NCBI RefSeq assembly: GCF_004006395.2
Contig: NZ_CP029758.2
Location: 1,984,001 to 2,048,000 of the forward strand
Length of the DNA stretch: 64,000 bases
Direction: 5' to 3'
Source of the DNA: Clostridium sp. AWRP
Lineage (GTDB): Bacteria; Bacillota; Clostridia; Clostridiales; Clostridiaceae
The notes under the pieces were generated by a model, which had not been told where the DNA came from, searched no databases, and saw nothing but the letters and a program-made list of their open reading frames with translations. Positions 14,299-23,620 of the stretch are shown one piece after another. Position 1 is the stretch's first letter, and every line of letters begins with the position of its first letter. The position numbers were made by a program, and so were the translations under genes.

Positions 14299-14790
14299 AT
14301 GGGAGCTATAAAGCAAAAAACTGAAACTTTAAAAAAGCATATTACAAAAGAAGAAAAAGAGCTTAGGACTAAGCAAGAGGAAATTTTAAGCCAACTTCCC
14401 AATGACAAAATAAAGCCTCCAACTTGGCTAAGTAAGAGAAGTAAAAAAATTTTTAAAGAAATAGTAAGTGAACTTAATGTCACACAAATATTAGCAAATT
14501 TAGATGTACACGATCTTTCAGTTCTTTCAGGTGCATTTGACAAATACATTGAAGCTACTATTGCACTAAACACTGGGACACTTACTGTAATGGAAACAAA
14601 CAAAAATGGCAGCACTAAAGAAGTCCCCAGTCCATATATACGGATACAAAATGGATATGCTGATATTATAAAAAAATATTCTACAGAATTTGGATTAACC
14701 CCAGCAAGCAGACAGAGGCTTATACAAATAAATACTGAAGTCAAAGATGACAGAGAAAAAGAATTTGAAAAAGAATTTGGTGATATCTAA
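14299..14790 (+). CDS. terS: Terminase small subunit, P27 family
   Basis: 163 residues. LPNDKIKPPTWLSKRSKKIFKEIVSELN (about 34-61) and YIRIQNGYADIIKKYSTEFGLTPASRQRLIQI are typical of P27/Terminase_4 proteins, which recognise phage DNA and direct the large subunit. RBS GAAGGGAGGA. The stop overlaps the terL start (TAATG). Confidence 0.9.
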   Translation: MGAIKQKTETLKKHITKEEKELRTKQEEILSQLPNDKIKPPTWLSKRSKKIFKEIVSELNVTQILANLDVHDLSVLSGAFDKYIEATIALNTGTLTVMETNKNGSTKEVPSPYIRIQNGYADIIKKYSTEFGLTPASRQRLIQINTEVKDDREKEFEKEFGDI

Positions 14791-16598
14791 TGGCGTTAAC
14801 GTTAGAGGATAACATTAAAAGTTCTACTTGTTTTACGGGAACTTTAAAAGAACAGCTAATTGAATACTGTAATAGAATTTTAAATAATAAAATAGTTGCA
14901 TGTACAAAGCATAAATGGGCGTGTAAAAGATTCTTAAATGATTTATCTAAAGAAAATACACAGGGATTTCCTTATGCATTTGATGAAAATCAGGGACAGA
15001 GAGCTATTGATTGGCTGCAGGAATTTAAACATAGTAAAGGTGAGTTAGCGGGAACCAAAATAGAAGCTCACATATTTGTTAAATTTGTGCTTGGTAATGT
15101 ATATGGTTGGATAAATGTTAATACTGGATATAGAAGATTTGAAAGAATGTATGAACAGGTAGGGAGAAAGAATGCTAAGTCACAGACGTTAGCATCTATT
15201 GCAACTTATGAATTATGTGCTTATGGAGTTGCTGGAAGTGAAGTTTATTGCTTGGCACCAGTTTCAAAACAAGCAAAGGCTGTGTTTAATGAAGCTTGCA
15301 ACATGATAAGAGGTCACAGGATATTAAGAAGAAAATTAAAAATCAGGGAGTCTACAAATGAAATAATTCATAGAAAAAGTAACAGTGTAATGACTTTATT
15401 TACTAAAGATGATTTGAAAAAAGGTGACTCTTATAATCCTCAACTAGCTGTAATAGATGAATACCATTTATTTGATACAAGCGAACCAGTTGATACAATG
15501 GAAAGTGGTATGGGTGCAAGGTATAATCCTTTAATTGCAATTATAACAACAGCAGGAAGAAAAGTATTTTGTCCTTGTAAAGAAGAATATGATTACTGCT
15601 CAAAAGTTATTAATCCATATATTAATTTAAATGATGATAAATACTTTATTATAATTTGTGAAGTTGGAGCAAAAGAAGATCCTTTTGATATTATGAATGT
15701 CATTAAGGCAAATCCTGTTGTTAGTACATATGAGACAGGATTAAATAAATTAAAAGAAAAAATGAACACAGCCAAAGAAAGAGAAGATAAGAGGCTCGAG
15801 TTTTTTACAAAGCAGTGCAATATATGGGTAAATCAAAAGAGTAAAAAGGCCTATATGAATATGCAAAAATGGGATGAATGTAGAATAACACAAAGTAATG
15901 TAGACATTTTGGAAGGATTAGAGAGTATTGTTACAGTAGATGATTCTGATAAAATCAAATTTGATTTAAGAGGCTTAAAATGTGTTGTTGGAATAGATAA
16001 GTCAGACAAAATTGACCTTACGAGTACTACATTTGAATTCGATTTAGGTAATGACAAGGTTTTGGTTTTAAATCATTGTTTTATTCCAGAGGATACTCTG
16101 GAGGCTAAAAAGAAGACCGATAAGGTTCCATACGATTTGTGGTGTAAACAAGGGTATATAACTAAAATACCAGGAGCTAAAATCAAAAATGAATATATAG
16201 TTGATTATATTTTAGATCAGAAGAAAAAATATGACTTTGATATAGATTCCATTGCGTATGATCCATGGCATTGTGATGATATAGCAAGAGAATTTGAAAG
16301 TTTAGGCATTTTAGTAATAGAAATACCTCAAACATATGCTTCATTATCAGAACCTACAAAGGATTTTAGAGCTAAAGTATATGCAAAAGAAGTTCTGCAT
16401 AACGGCAATCCAGTTCTCACTTACTGTATGAGTAATGCGTTAGAAGATCCTGATAGAAAAGAAAATATAAAATTGTATAAAGAAAAAGATAGCAGTGAAA
16501 GAATAGATGCAGCAGTGTCAACAACAATATCACATGTAAGAATGGTAGCATTACTTGATAATTCTACAGGAGATACATTCTATAGTCCAGACATATAG
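14790..16598 (+). CDS. terL: Terminase large subunit
   Basis: 602 residues. The ATPase part shows a Walker A-like GRKNAKSQ (about 125-132) and Walker B LAVIDEYHLF (about 222-231). The C-terminal nuclease part shows acidic metal sites VVGIDKSDKIDLT (about 398-410) and IAYDPWHCDD (about 488-497). It cuts and pumps DNA into the prohead through the portal. Coupled to terS by a 1-base overlap. Confidence 0.95.
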   Translation: MALTLEDNIKSSTCFTGTLKEQLIEYCNRILNNKIVACTKHKWACKRFLNDLSKENTQGFPYAFDENQGQRAIDWLQEFKHSKGELAGTKIEAHIFVKFVLGNVYGWINVNTGYRRFERMYEQVGRKNAKSQTLASIATYELCAYGVAGSEVYCLAPVSKQAKAVFNEACNMIRGHRILRRKLKIRESTNEIIHRKSNSVMTLFTKDDLKKGDSYNPQLAVIDEYHLFDTSEPVDTMESGMGARYNPLIAIITTAGRKVFCPCKEEYDYCSKVINPYINLNDDKYFIIICEVGAKEDPFDIMNVIKANPVVSTYETGLNKLKEKMNTAKEREDKRLEFFTKQCNIWVNQKSKKAYMNMQKWDECRITQSNVDILEGLESIVTVDDSDKIKFDLRGLKCVVGIDKSDKIDLTSTTFEFDLGNDKVLVLNHCFIPEDTLEAKKKTDKVPYDLWCKQGYITKIPGAKIKNEYIVDYILDQKKKYDFDIDSIAYDPWHCDDIAREFESLGILVIEIPQTYASLSEPTKDFRAKVYAKEVLHNGNPVLTYCMSNALEDPDRKENIKLYKEKDSSERIDAAVSTTISHVRMVALLDNSTGDTFYSPDI

Positions 16599-16615
16599 GA
16601 AGAGGTGGTGGAAGG

Positions 16616-17818
16616 TTGGGAATATTAAGTACTATTAAGAATTTTTTTATAAGAGCACAGAGCAGTATTGTATTAGATCCTTTTTCAAACTTTAAATTTT
16701 GGAATACAAATATTGCAAACAATGAAACTATATTTGCTGTAGTCACAAGGCTAAGTAATTCAATGGCCAGTTTGCCTCTTAAGCTCTATCAAAATTATAA
16801 TGTGGTAAATGCTTATGAAAATGATATTGCAGAGCTTATTGAAAGCCCTAATTCCTTTATGACGCAGTTTAAATTTATAAGGAAGATGGAAACTCTAAAA
16901 AATATGACGGGTAATGCTTATGCCTTAATTGAATATGATATGTTTATGACTCCAATAGCATTACACATTTTAAATCCGGATTTAGTTGAACCAGTAATTG
17001 AAAAAGATACTAATGAACTTTGGTACAGGGTAATTGATTCAGATGGTTCAATATATATTCATAACAGTAACATAATACACATACATCATATAACTGGAGT
17101 TGTAGGCGAAAAAGGCATAAATCCACTTGATATACTTAAAAATACAGTGGATTATGACAGAGAAATTAAAGAATTTAGCTTAAATCAACTTCAGAATGGA
17201 TTAAAAGCTAATGTCGTTATAAAATTGGCATCCAAATTAAATAAAGATGCTATGGATGATTATACTGAAATGTTAAAAAGATTTCAGAAAAACGGCATAT
17301 TGTTTCTGGACAATGGTAAAGACTTTAAGGAATTAAGTGGATTCAATTTTATAGATCCTAAGGTTTTTGATGTTGAAAAAATAACTGTTGAGAGGGTAGC
17401 AAGAGTATATAATATGCCATTAAGTAAATTAAACAGTGAAAAAAGCAGCTATAATAGTTCTGAACAGGCTGATTTGGAGTATATAAAAGATACAATGTTG
17501 CCTAATACACGAATGTGGGAACAGGAAACAAATAGAAAATTGCTTACACATCAACAAAGGAAAAATGGATTTTCCCTTAAATTCAATCTGAATGGTTTGG
17601 CCAGAGCAGATATGAATACAAGGGGAAATTTTTATTTTAAAGGGATAAGGAGCGCGTGGTTTACACCCAATGAAGTAAGATCATTGGAAGATATGCCACC
17701 AAAGCCAGGAGGGGATAAATTGTATGTATCAAAAGACTTAATTTCTTTAGATTTGTTAAATGCACCACAAGTAGATGTAGATGGAGGTGAAAATAATGTC
17801 CAAAATACTGGAGTTTAA
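16616..17818 (+). CDS. Phage portal protein, HK97 type
   Basis: 400 residues from a TTG start with GAGGTGGTGGAAGG upstream. Typical features are ANNETIFAVVTRLSNSMASLPLKLYQ (about 23-50), ISLN-type hinge helices, and VERVARVYNMPLSKLNSE (about 258-276). It forms the ring at the head vertex through which DNA enters and which docks the tail connector. Its last codons overlap the protease gene. Confidence 0.93.
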   Translation: MGILSTIKNFFIRAQSSIVLDPFSNFKFWNTNIANNETIFAVVTRLSNSMASLPLKLYQNYNVVNAYENDIAELIESPNSFMTQFKFIRKMETLKNMTGNAYALIEYDMFMTPIALHILNPDLVEPVIEKDTNELWYRVIDSDGSIYIHNSNIIHIHHITGVVGEKGINPLDILKNTVDYDREIKEFSLNQLQNGLKANVVIKLASKLNKDAMDDYTEMLKRFQKNGILFLDNGKDFKELSGFNFIDPKVFDVEKITVERVARVYNMPLSKLNSEKSSYNSSEQADLEYIKDTMLPNTRMWEQETNRKLLTHQQRKNGFSLKFNLNGLARADMNTRGNFYFKGIRSAWFTPNEVRSLEDMPPKPGGDKLYVSKDLISLDLLNAPQVDVDGGENNVQNTGV

Positions 17819-18602
17819 GAGTAAAGATAAATTTGGTAAAGAAAAAGTTAATGGAAAAATGGAAATTAAAAATCAAACTGATACTGCTGCAGATTTATAT
17901 TTTTATGGTGACATAGTTTCTACTACATATGATCCTGATGATTGGTGGAGTAGTGGAAGTCCAGAAGATAAAGCTCCACAGGATGTTGCTGATTTTCTTA
18001 ATGAAATTGATGGCATGACAGATGTAAATATTCATGTAAATAGTGGCGGAGGTGATGTTTTTGCAGGTGTAGCAATATATAACATATTAAAAAATAATAG
18101 TGCAAATAAGACAACTTATGTTGAAGGCCTAGCAGCAAGTGCAGCAAGCATAATAGCATTAGCAGGAGATAAAATAGTAATTCCATCAAGTGCACAACTT
18201 ATGATACACAATCCTTGGACACATGCAGGAGGAAATGCCAATGATCTCAGAAATGTAGCGGATATGCTTGATCAGATAAGTAAATCACTTGTAAATATTT
18301 ATATGGAAAATGCTAAAGATGGCATAAAAGCTGATGATATAAAACAAATGATGGATGATGAAAAATGGTTTACAGGTGATGAGGCTGCAGAAGTATTTAA
18401 TATTGAGGTTGATACAACTGAACCAGTTGCAGCAAGTATAAAAAGTGAATTTTTTAGTAAATACAAAAATACGCCTAAAAATTTACTTAATATTACACCT
18501 AAAAATAATACAAAACATCCTGTTGTTAAGGATGCAGAAATTGAAAGCCTAATAGAAAGAGTTAATAATACATTAAAATATTCAAATTTAGAGGAGGAAT
18601 AA
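17796..18602 (+). CDS. ClpP-like prohead maturation protease
   Basis: 268 residues from the ATG at 17796 (GGAGGTGAAAATA upstream; the frame's earlier ATG at 17781 is the ribosome site itself). ClpP fold: NIHVNSGGGDVFAGVAIYN (about 75-93), nucleophile Ser in VEGLAASAASIIALAG (about 113) and His in LMIHNPW (about 137). It should process the capsid protein's N-terminal delta domain during head maturation. It overlaps the portal gene by 23 bases. Confidence 0.92.
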   Translation: MSKILEFKSKDKFGKEKVNGKMEIKNQTDTAADLYFYGDIVSTTYDPDDWWSSGSPEDKAPQDVADFLNEIDGMTDVNIHVNSGGGDVFAGVAIYNILKNNSANKTTYVEGLAASAASIIALAGDKIVIPSSAQLMIHNPWTHAGGNANDLRNVADMLDQISKSLVNIYMENAKDGIKADDIKQMMDDEKWFTGDEAAEVFNIEVDTTEPVAASIKSEFFSKYKNTPKNLLNITPKNNTKHPVVKDAEIESLIERVNNTLKYSNLEEE

Positions 18603-18605
18603 TAT

Positions 18606-19778
18606 ATGAAAATGAATAGATATCAGCTTGAACAAACACTTGATGGTGTAGGTCAGGATTTAAAAGCAAGTAATGAAAAACTAGTAAAGATGTATGCTGA
18701 TTCAAAAACTACTATAGACGCTAGAAATGAACAGAAAAATAATGTAAAAGACTTGGAAGAAAGATTTAATGGATTAAAAGCTCAAATTGATGATTTAGAT
18801 AAACAGGCAAAAGAAAAACTTAAAACTAAAAACAACTTAGATGGTGATGACGATCCAAAAGCTAAAATTATTAAAGCAAAAGCATCATTAGTAAGAGCTG
18901 TAATGGCACATAAACCAGTATCAGATGATGTAAAGAATGCACTTGGAGGGGTTAGAGCTTCTTTGGGTGATGGTACATCTCTTGGAGATGGAGGAAAATT
19001 ACTCCCAACTACTATGACTACTGAATTATTGACTGAACCTATGGCAAAGAATCCATTGAGAGGTATTTCAACATTTACTAATATAACCAACCTTGAAGTA
19101 CCTAAAATAATTTTTACTCTAAGTGATGATGATTTTGTTCAAGATGGTGCTACAGCAAAAGAATTAGAAGCAAGTGCAGATACAATTGTATTCGCAAGAA
19201 ATAAGTTCAAAGTATTCTGTGATATAAGTGAAACTATACTTAATGGTACCGCAACTAACTTAGTAGAAACCGTAAATAATGCATTAGAAAGTGGACTTGC
19301 TAAGAAAGAAAAGAAAGTAGCATTTGAAGCTGCAGCTCCTACTGATATGAGTTTTTATAAGAAAGATGCTGGTAGCAAATATTTAATAAAAGAAGTTCAA
19401 AAAGATACTTTATTTAAAGCAGTTAAAGCTGCATTAGCTGATTTGGAAGATGATTATTCTGATAATGCAAAGATAGTTATGCGAAAATCAGACTATTTTG
19501 ATATGATTGATACTTTAGCTAATAACAATTCTACTTTATATACAGCACAGCCAGAGCAGATTTTGGGAGCACCAGTTATATTTTGTGATTTAGCAACAAT
19601 ACCAGTTGTAGGCGATTTTGGATATTCTCATTTTAACTATGACTTAAATATGCTTTATGACCAGGATAAAAATGTTAAAACAGGCATGGAAAGTTTTGTA
19701 TTGACAGCATGGATTGACCACAAAATAAAAATGTATTCTGCATTTAGACTTGCAACAGTAAAAACTGTTACTCCCTAG
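18606..19778 (+). CDS. Major capsid protein, HK97 fold (0-frame product)
   Basis: 390 residues. The N-terminal 75 form a coiled-coil delta (scaffold) domain (QLEQTLDGVGQDLKAS...LEERFNGLKAQIDDLDKQAKEKL), followed by the HK97 fold from about 110 (LGDGGKLLPTTMTTELLTEPMAKNPLRG). Start ATG after GAGGAGGAATAAT. The frame ends ...KTVTP with CCC TAG; a downstream hairpin and an open +1 frame suggest that a fraction of ribosomes shift and make a longer 448-residue form. Confidence 0.95.
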   Translation: MKMNRYQLEQTLDGVGQDLKASNEKLVKMYADSKTTIDARNEQKNNVKDLEERFNGLKAQIDDLDKQAKEKLKTKNNLDGDDDPKAKIIKAKASLVRAVMAHKPVSDDVKNALGGVRASLGDGTSLGDGGKLLPTTMTTELLTEPMAKNPLRGISTFTNITNLEVPKIIFTLSDDDFVQDGATAKELEASADTIVFARNKFKVFCDISETILNGTATNLVETVNNALESGLAKKEKKVAFEAAAPTDMSFYKKDAGSKYLIKEVQKDTLFKAVKAALADLEDDYSDNAKIVMRKSDYFDMIDTLANNNSTLYTAQPEQILGAPVIFCDLATIPVVGDFGYSHFNYDLNMLYDQDKNVKTGMESFVLTAWIDHKIKMYSAFRLATVKTVTP

Positions 19779-19799
19779 TGCACCCTCTGCAACAGAGGG
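19773..19799 (+). other. Putative programmed +1 frameshift signal in the capsid gene
   Basis: CCC (19773-19775) is followed directly by the stop TAG. Prolyl-tRNA can re-pair on CCT (19774-19776) and continue in +1 with AGT GCA. Four bases after the stop a perfect GC-rich hairpin CCCTCT-GCAAC-AGAGGG (19783-19799) can stall the ribosome. CCC-U shift sites before a stop are known for structural genes of Listeria phage PSA. Inferred here from sequence only. Confidence 0.65.
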
Positions 19800-19953
19800 A
19801 ACAACAGATACAACAAAATATACACAAGATCAACTTGAAGCTATGACAGTTGACCAATTAACTACTATTGCAAAAAATAAAGGCATGACAGGCTATTCTA
19901 GTTTGAATAAAGCTGATTTGATAAGTGCAATATTAGCTAAAGAGGGTGTATAG
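19774..19953 (+). CDS. +1 frame C-terminal extension of the capsid protein (HeH/Rho-N-like domain)
   Basis: After the shift, 58 residues are added: a Ser/Thr linker (SAPSATEGTTDTTKYT) and a helix-extended-loop-helix unit, QDQLEAMTVDQLTTIAKNKG and GYSSLNKADLISAILAKEGV, typical of HeH/LEM or Rho-N modules that bind nucleic acid or protein. There is no good independent start: the only ATGs are inside the domain and lack ribosome sites. It therefore makes sense only as a fusion to the capsid protein, perhaps displayed on or lining the shell. Confidence 0.65.
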   Translation, partial: PSAPSATEGTTDTTKYTQDQLEAMTVDQLTTIAKNKGMTGYSSLNKADLISAILAKEGV

Positions 19954-19954
19954 T

Positions 19955-20260
19955 ATGAATTTATCAGAAGTAAAAGAGTGGCTAAAGGTAGATTATGAGG
20001 ATGAAGACAATACTTTATCCTCTTTACTTTCTGCAAGTGAAATGATAATTAAGCAGGCCACTGGAGTTGAGCTTTCAGATGTACAAGGTGATGAAAAGGC
20101 ATTAGCGTTGTATGATCTGATACAAAAAATTATAGTAACTAATTTTAATGAAAATAGGGGGGAAGGAATTAAAGATAATATTGGACTAACAAGCTTATAT
20201 ATGCAGTTAGAAGCATATAAATTGTCAAATTCAACTACAGATAGCGTTGATACAGGGTAA
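19955..20260 (+). CDS. Head-tail connector protein (gp6-like)
   Basis: 101 residues. ATG 19955 has GAGGGTG 7 bases upstream; the in-frame GTG at 19946 is inside that site. MNLSEVKEWLKVDYEDEDNTLSSLLSASEMIIKQATG is the standard start of phage connector adaptors that sit below the portal. The first codon lies 1 base after the capsid extension stop. Confidence 0.85.
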   Translation: MNLSEVKEWLKVDYEDEDNTLSSLLSASEMIIKQATGVELSDVQGDEKALALYDLIQKIIVTNFNENRGEGIKDNIGLTSLYMQLEAYKLSNSTTDSVDTG

Positions 20261-20304
20261 ACTATTAAAATAAAACTAACTTTTAAAAGAAATGAGAGGT
20301 AAAT

Positions 20305-20703
20305 TTGAGTGATAATAAATTAGACCCGGGGAAGTTAGACAAAAGGATTGAAGTTTGGCAGATGCGTAAAGAAGAAAATGAAATTTGTGAGGAAGATTAT
20401 GGCCCGCAATATTTAAAAAAAATTTGGTCAAGTATAATCCCCCAAACTGGGAAATTGCAAAAACAAACTAATCCTGATACAGTAACTGCAGATACAACTC
20501 ACAAAATAATTGTGAGATATGGATCAGGGAAGAACATAACGGATGATATGTGGCTTATGTATTTTGAAAATAAAGCTGATAGTGATATATATGCTAAAGA
20601 TCAAAATGCTAAAGTTGGCCATAGATTTGATATAAATTATATCTTAGATCCATACTTTGCTCATAAGACGCTTGAAATATTTTGTACTGAAAAAATAGAG
20701 TAG
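20305..20703 (+). CDS. Head closure / head-tail joining protein
   Basis: 132 residues from TTG (GAGAGG 8 bases upstream). LDKRIEVWQMRKEENE... followed by IWSSIIPQTGKLQKQTNPDTVTADTTHKIIVRYGSGKNITDDMWLMY fits the SPP1 gp16-like beta barrel. It seals the head after packaging and accepts the tail. Confidence 0.85.
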   Translation: MSDNKLDPGKLDKRIEVWQMRKEENEICEEDYGPQYLKKIWSSIIPQTGKLQKQTNPDTVTADTTHKIIVRYGSGKNITDDMWLMYFENKADSDIYAKDQNAKVGHRFDINYILDPYFAHKTLEIFCTEKIE

Positions 20704-20714
20704 GTGGTGATATT

Positions 20715-21149
20715 TTGGAAGATGGATTTGAAGGCTTAAGTGGCTTGGATGATTTAACAAAGGATTTTCTTAGTTTAGCACAAGAAGAGCTTCCTAAAGA
20801 ATCTAAAAAGTTTATAAAAAAGAATGCAAATCAATTAAAGACGGCAACTAAAAATAAATCAAAAGAATTAGGTATACTTGAGGAAACTGGTAATTACTAT
20901 AAATCATTTAAAAGTGGAAAAGTCTATAAATATGATGGTTCTTTAGCCTGCAGAGCAATGAACAACAGCCCTCATGCTCATTTACTGGAAAATGGTCATA
21001 TGCAAACTGACAAAGCAGGGAATACTGTAGGAAAAGGATTTGTCCCAGGATTCCACGCCTTTGAAAAAGAATACAGTGAATTTTTAAATAAATACTATGA
21101 TAATTGCGAACAATTCATTGATGATATGTTGAAAAACAAAGGATTATAA
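20715..21149 (+). CDS. HK97 gp10-like tail-component protein
   Basis: 144 residues from TTG (GTAGGTGGTG upstream). SPHAHLLENGHMQTDKAG (about 94-111) and KGFVPGFHAFEKEYSE are hallmarks of the HK97-gp10 family, which joins heads and tails. The order connector, closure, gp10, terminator is the usual one. Confidence 0.85.
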   Translation: MEDGFEGLSGLDDLTKDFLSLAQEELPKESKKFIKKNANQLKTATKNKSKELGILEETGNYYKSFKSGKVYKYDGSLACRAMNNSPHAHLLENGHMQTDKAGNTVGKGFVPGFHAFEKEYSEFLNKYYDNCEQFIDDMLKNKGL

Positions 21150-21152
21150 AAA

Positions 21153-21605
21153 ATGGTTACTATAAAAGACATAGTAAAGGCTATAAATTTAAAAATAAAA
21201 GATAAATTCCCTGATATACCAATACAAAGTACAGATATAAAAGAAGGCTTTAAAAGACCTTCTTTTTATGTAAATAAAGATGATAATAAATCCAACAGAT
21301 ATAACCAAGATATTAAAGAAAGTAAAACATCCATAAGGATTTACTATTTTCCTACAAGTGCATATAAGAACAGGATTGAACTTTTAAATATGGAAAATGA
21401 TTTAACTGATTTATTCCTTGATGGTGTGCTAGTTAGTACGGATGATGGTGAATATCTGATGGAAATTTTAGAAGATGATATAGATTCTGTGGTTACAGAT
21501 GGAGTATTACAAGTGCATTTTTACTTATATTTACTTCAGGACTTTTCAGAGGAAGATGCTGAAGTTATGGAAGAATTGGAAATGGATGAATTAGAAAATA
21601 ATTAA
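21153..21605 (+). CDS. Tail terminator-like protein (DUF6838 type)
   Basis: 150 residues. IKDIVKAINLKIKDKFPDIPIQSTDIKEGFKRPSFYV (about 4-40) and a following SIRIYYFP strand fit the phage tail terminator fold in clostridial and PBSX-like phages. It would cap the tail tube and limit its length. An acidic tail (EDAEVMEELEMDELE) is unusual but of no known meaning. Confidence 0.7.
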   Translation: MVTIKDIVKAINLKIKDKFPDIPIQSTDIKEGFKRPSFYVNKDDNKSNRYNQDIKESKTSIRIYYFPTSAYKNRIELLNMENDLTDLFLDGVLVSTDDGEYLMEILEDDIDSVVTDGVLQVHFYLYLLQDFSEEDAEVMEELEMDELENN

Positions 21606-21622
21606 GAGAAAGGATGTTTTAA

Positions 21623-22726
21623 ATGTCTTTGAATTTACCAAACATAGATGTTATTTTCTCAAAATTGGCTTCTACGTTAGAAGGTAGAAGCCAAAAAGAA
21701 AATGTAATCCTAATTATAAAGGATGATACTGACAAAACTTTTAGCACAAAAGTATATACAGATGCTACAGTTGCGGCAAAGGACTCAGCCTTATATACTC
21801 CAGCAAATTTAATGTATATAACAGATGCTTTTATTGGAGAACCAGCAAAAGTAACAGTAATTAGGATTGATGCAACAGGTGGCAAAATTGCAGATGCATT
21901 AACTATAGCTGGAACTTTAGAAAGGGGATGGATAGGTACTCCAAGTGAAGTACAGGCAGACCAGGATGCAATTACTTCTTTCATAAAAGACCAAGTTGCA
22001 AAGAAGAGATATTATTTTGGAATTGTATTTAATTCAACTGTACCACCAAATTTTAAGTTTGTTACGAACATAGATAATCCCAAAGTAACTTTTAAAGGAA
22101 GCAGAGGAGAACAAACTTCAAATGAAGCTATTCCAACACTTTTAGGATATTTTGCAGGTAATGCAATAACTAGAAGTGCCACAAATTTAGTAATAGAAAA
22201 TTTAGTGAGTGTACAGGAAAATACAGACGTTAATGCGGATATAAATAATGGAAAAATGCCTCTTATAAATGACAATGATGACGGTGAAAATAAAGTAAGA
22301 ATAGGACTAGCAATTAATTCTTTAACAGATGATGATGCTATAGAAGATGAAAAATTTATAGAGATAGTGGAAGCTGAAGCGTTAATTGCAACAGATGTAA
22401 GAAATACTTTTAAAAATGATTGGCAGGGAAAAGTCAAAAACACTCCAGATCATCAAGTATTATTTGTTAGTGCAGTAAACGGCTTTTATAAGGAACTTAC
22501 TAAAGAAGAAAATGGTGGTATATTGGATGAAAATTTTGACAATGCATCATATATAGATACAGATGTACAAAAAAAAGCACTAGTTGCTGCTGGTGTTAGC
22601 GGTGCAAGTTCTTTTACAGATGCTCAGGTAAAACAAACTGTTATTGGCAGAAAAGTATTTTTAAAGTCAAATATAAAGATACTGTTTGCTATGACAGATT
22701 TGACATTAAACAACATGTTAAATTAG
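21623..22726 (+). CDS. Contractile tail sheath protein (XkdK-like)
   Basis: 367 residues. NLPNIDVIFSKLASTLEGRSQKENVILIIKDDTDKTFS... and the C-terminal segment VIGRKVFLKSNIKILFAMTDLTLNN fit the short PBSX-type sheath. The sheath surrounds the tube and contracts at infection. RBS GAGAAAGGATG. Presence of a sheath and tube pair makes the phage a myovirus-type particle. Confidence 0.9.
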   Translation: MSLNLPNIDVIFSKLASTLEGRSQKENVILIIKDDTDKTFSTKVYTDATVAAKDSALYTPANLMYITDAFIGEPAKVTVIRIDATGGKIADALTIAGTLERGWIGTPSEVQADQDAITSFIKDQVAKKRYYFGIVFNSTVPPNFKFVTNIDNPKVTFKGSRGEQTSNEAIPTLLGYFAGNAITRSATNLVIENLVSVQENTDVNADINNGKMPLINDNDDGENKVRIGLAINSLTDDDAIEDEKFIEIVEAEALIATDVRNTFKNDWQGKVKNTPDHQVLFVSAVNGFYKELTKEENGGILDENFDNASYIDTDVQKKALVAAGVSGASSFTDAQVKQTVIGRKVFLKSNIKILFAMTDLTLNNMLN

Positions 22727-22742
22727 GGAGGAGATGGTCAAT

Positions 22743-23180
22743 ATGGCTAACAAAGGTACTGACTATTTAGTTGGAACCAATATGACTGTTTATATGAATA
22801 ATGTAAAAATTACAGAAATAGCTTCTTGTGAATTGAAAGTTACAGGTAAATTTGATGATGTAAATCAAGCAGGAGAATTTGGGACAACCTACGTTTATTT
22901 AGGATATGAGTGCAGCGGGACACTTAAACTAAATAAAATGAGAAGTGTTGGTGCAAGTATTGTTGGGGAAGCTTATTTGACAGGAGAGATGCCTCAATTA
23001 AAAGTAAGTGGAGCTGTGACTAATAAAGTTACAAAACAAACAGGTCGAATGGAATTCTATGATGTAGTTGTGACAGAATTTGGCCTAAATTCTGAAGTTA
23101 AAAAACTTATAACTGAAGAAATACCTATTAAAGCTGGTAGTTTTAAAGTTCTAGATAAAATTAATCCAATAACTGTTTAG
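22743..23180 (+). CDS. Tail tube protein (XkdM-like)
   Basis: 145 residues. ATG 22743 is preferred to 22734, which touches the GGGAGGAG site. GTNMTVYMNNVKITEIASCELKVTGKFDDVNQAGEFGTTYVYLGYECSGTLKLNKM is the beta-barrel core of XkdM tubes. Immediately follows the sheath gene. Confidence 0.9.
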   Translation: MANKGTDYLVGTNMTVYMNNVKITEIASCELKVTGKFDDVNQAGEFGTTYVYLGYECSGTLKLNKMRSVGASIVGEAYLTGEMPQLKVSGAVTNKVTKQTGRMEFYDVVVTEFGLNSEVKKLITEEIPIKAGSFKVLDKINPITV

Positions 23181-23191
23181 GGGGAGATATT

Positions 23192-23620
23192 ATGGCAGGT
23201 AAAAAAACATTAAAGAAATTAACTTTGAAAGATCTTTTAAATAAGGAACTTATAAAAAAAGCAACAACAGCAAAATTCAAAGATATAGAAATTAAAAGTT
23301 TAGGTGGAACTGTAACTTTTAAAAGGCCAAGCCAAGATCAAATTACAGAGGTTATAGATGTGATGGATATTAATACTAATGGTGACCAGAGTGTAAAGAT
23401 GGGTAAAATCATTCCGGCAATGAGACAATTAATTTATGATTGCTGCCCTATAATGCATGAAAATGATATTCTTGAAGCATATGGATGTACTGATGATCCT
23501 GAAGCAATTGTTGAAACATGGATTCCTGATATGAATGAGGTAGATGACATAGCAAACCAATTAATAGGAAAACAAAATTTAAAGTCAAGTGAGGTGGAAG
23601 GTAAAGTAAAAAACGAATAA
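23192..23620 (+). CDS. Tail assembly chaperone, short form (XkdN-like)
   Basis: 142 residues. LKKLTLKDLLNKELIKKATTAKFKDIEIKSLGGTVTFKRPSQDQITEVIDVMD and PEAIVETWIPDMNEVDDIANQLIGKQ match PBSX XkdN, the G-type chaperone coating the tape measure before tube polymerisation. The last codons GTA AAA AAC GAA TAA contain a canonical -1 slippery heptamer, so it is the first half of a G/GT pair. Confidence 0.88.
   Translation: MAGKKTLKKLTLKDLLNKELIKKATTAKFKDIEIKSLGGTVTFKRPSQDQITEVIDVMDINTNGDQSVKMGKIIPAMRQLIYDCCPIMHENDILEAYGCTDDPEAIVETWIPDMNEVDDIANQLIGKQNLKSSEVEGKVKNE

Noticed and set aside
22012..22443. Long minus-strand frames opposite the sheath, tape measure and fibre genes
   Set aside because: They are frame shadows of well-supported phage genes with no ribosome sites or domains.
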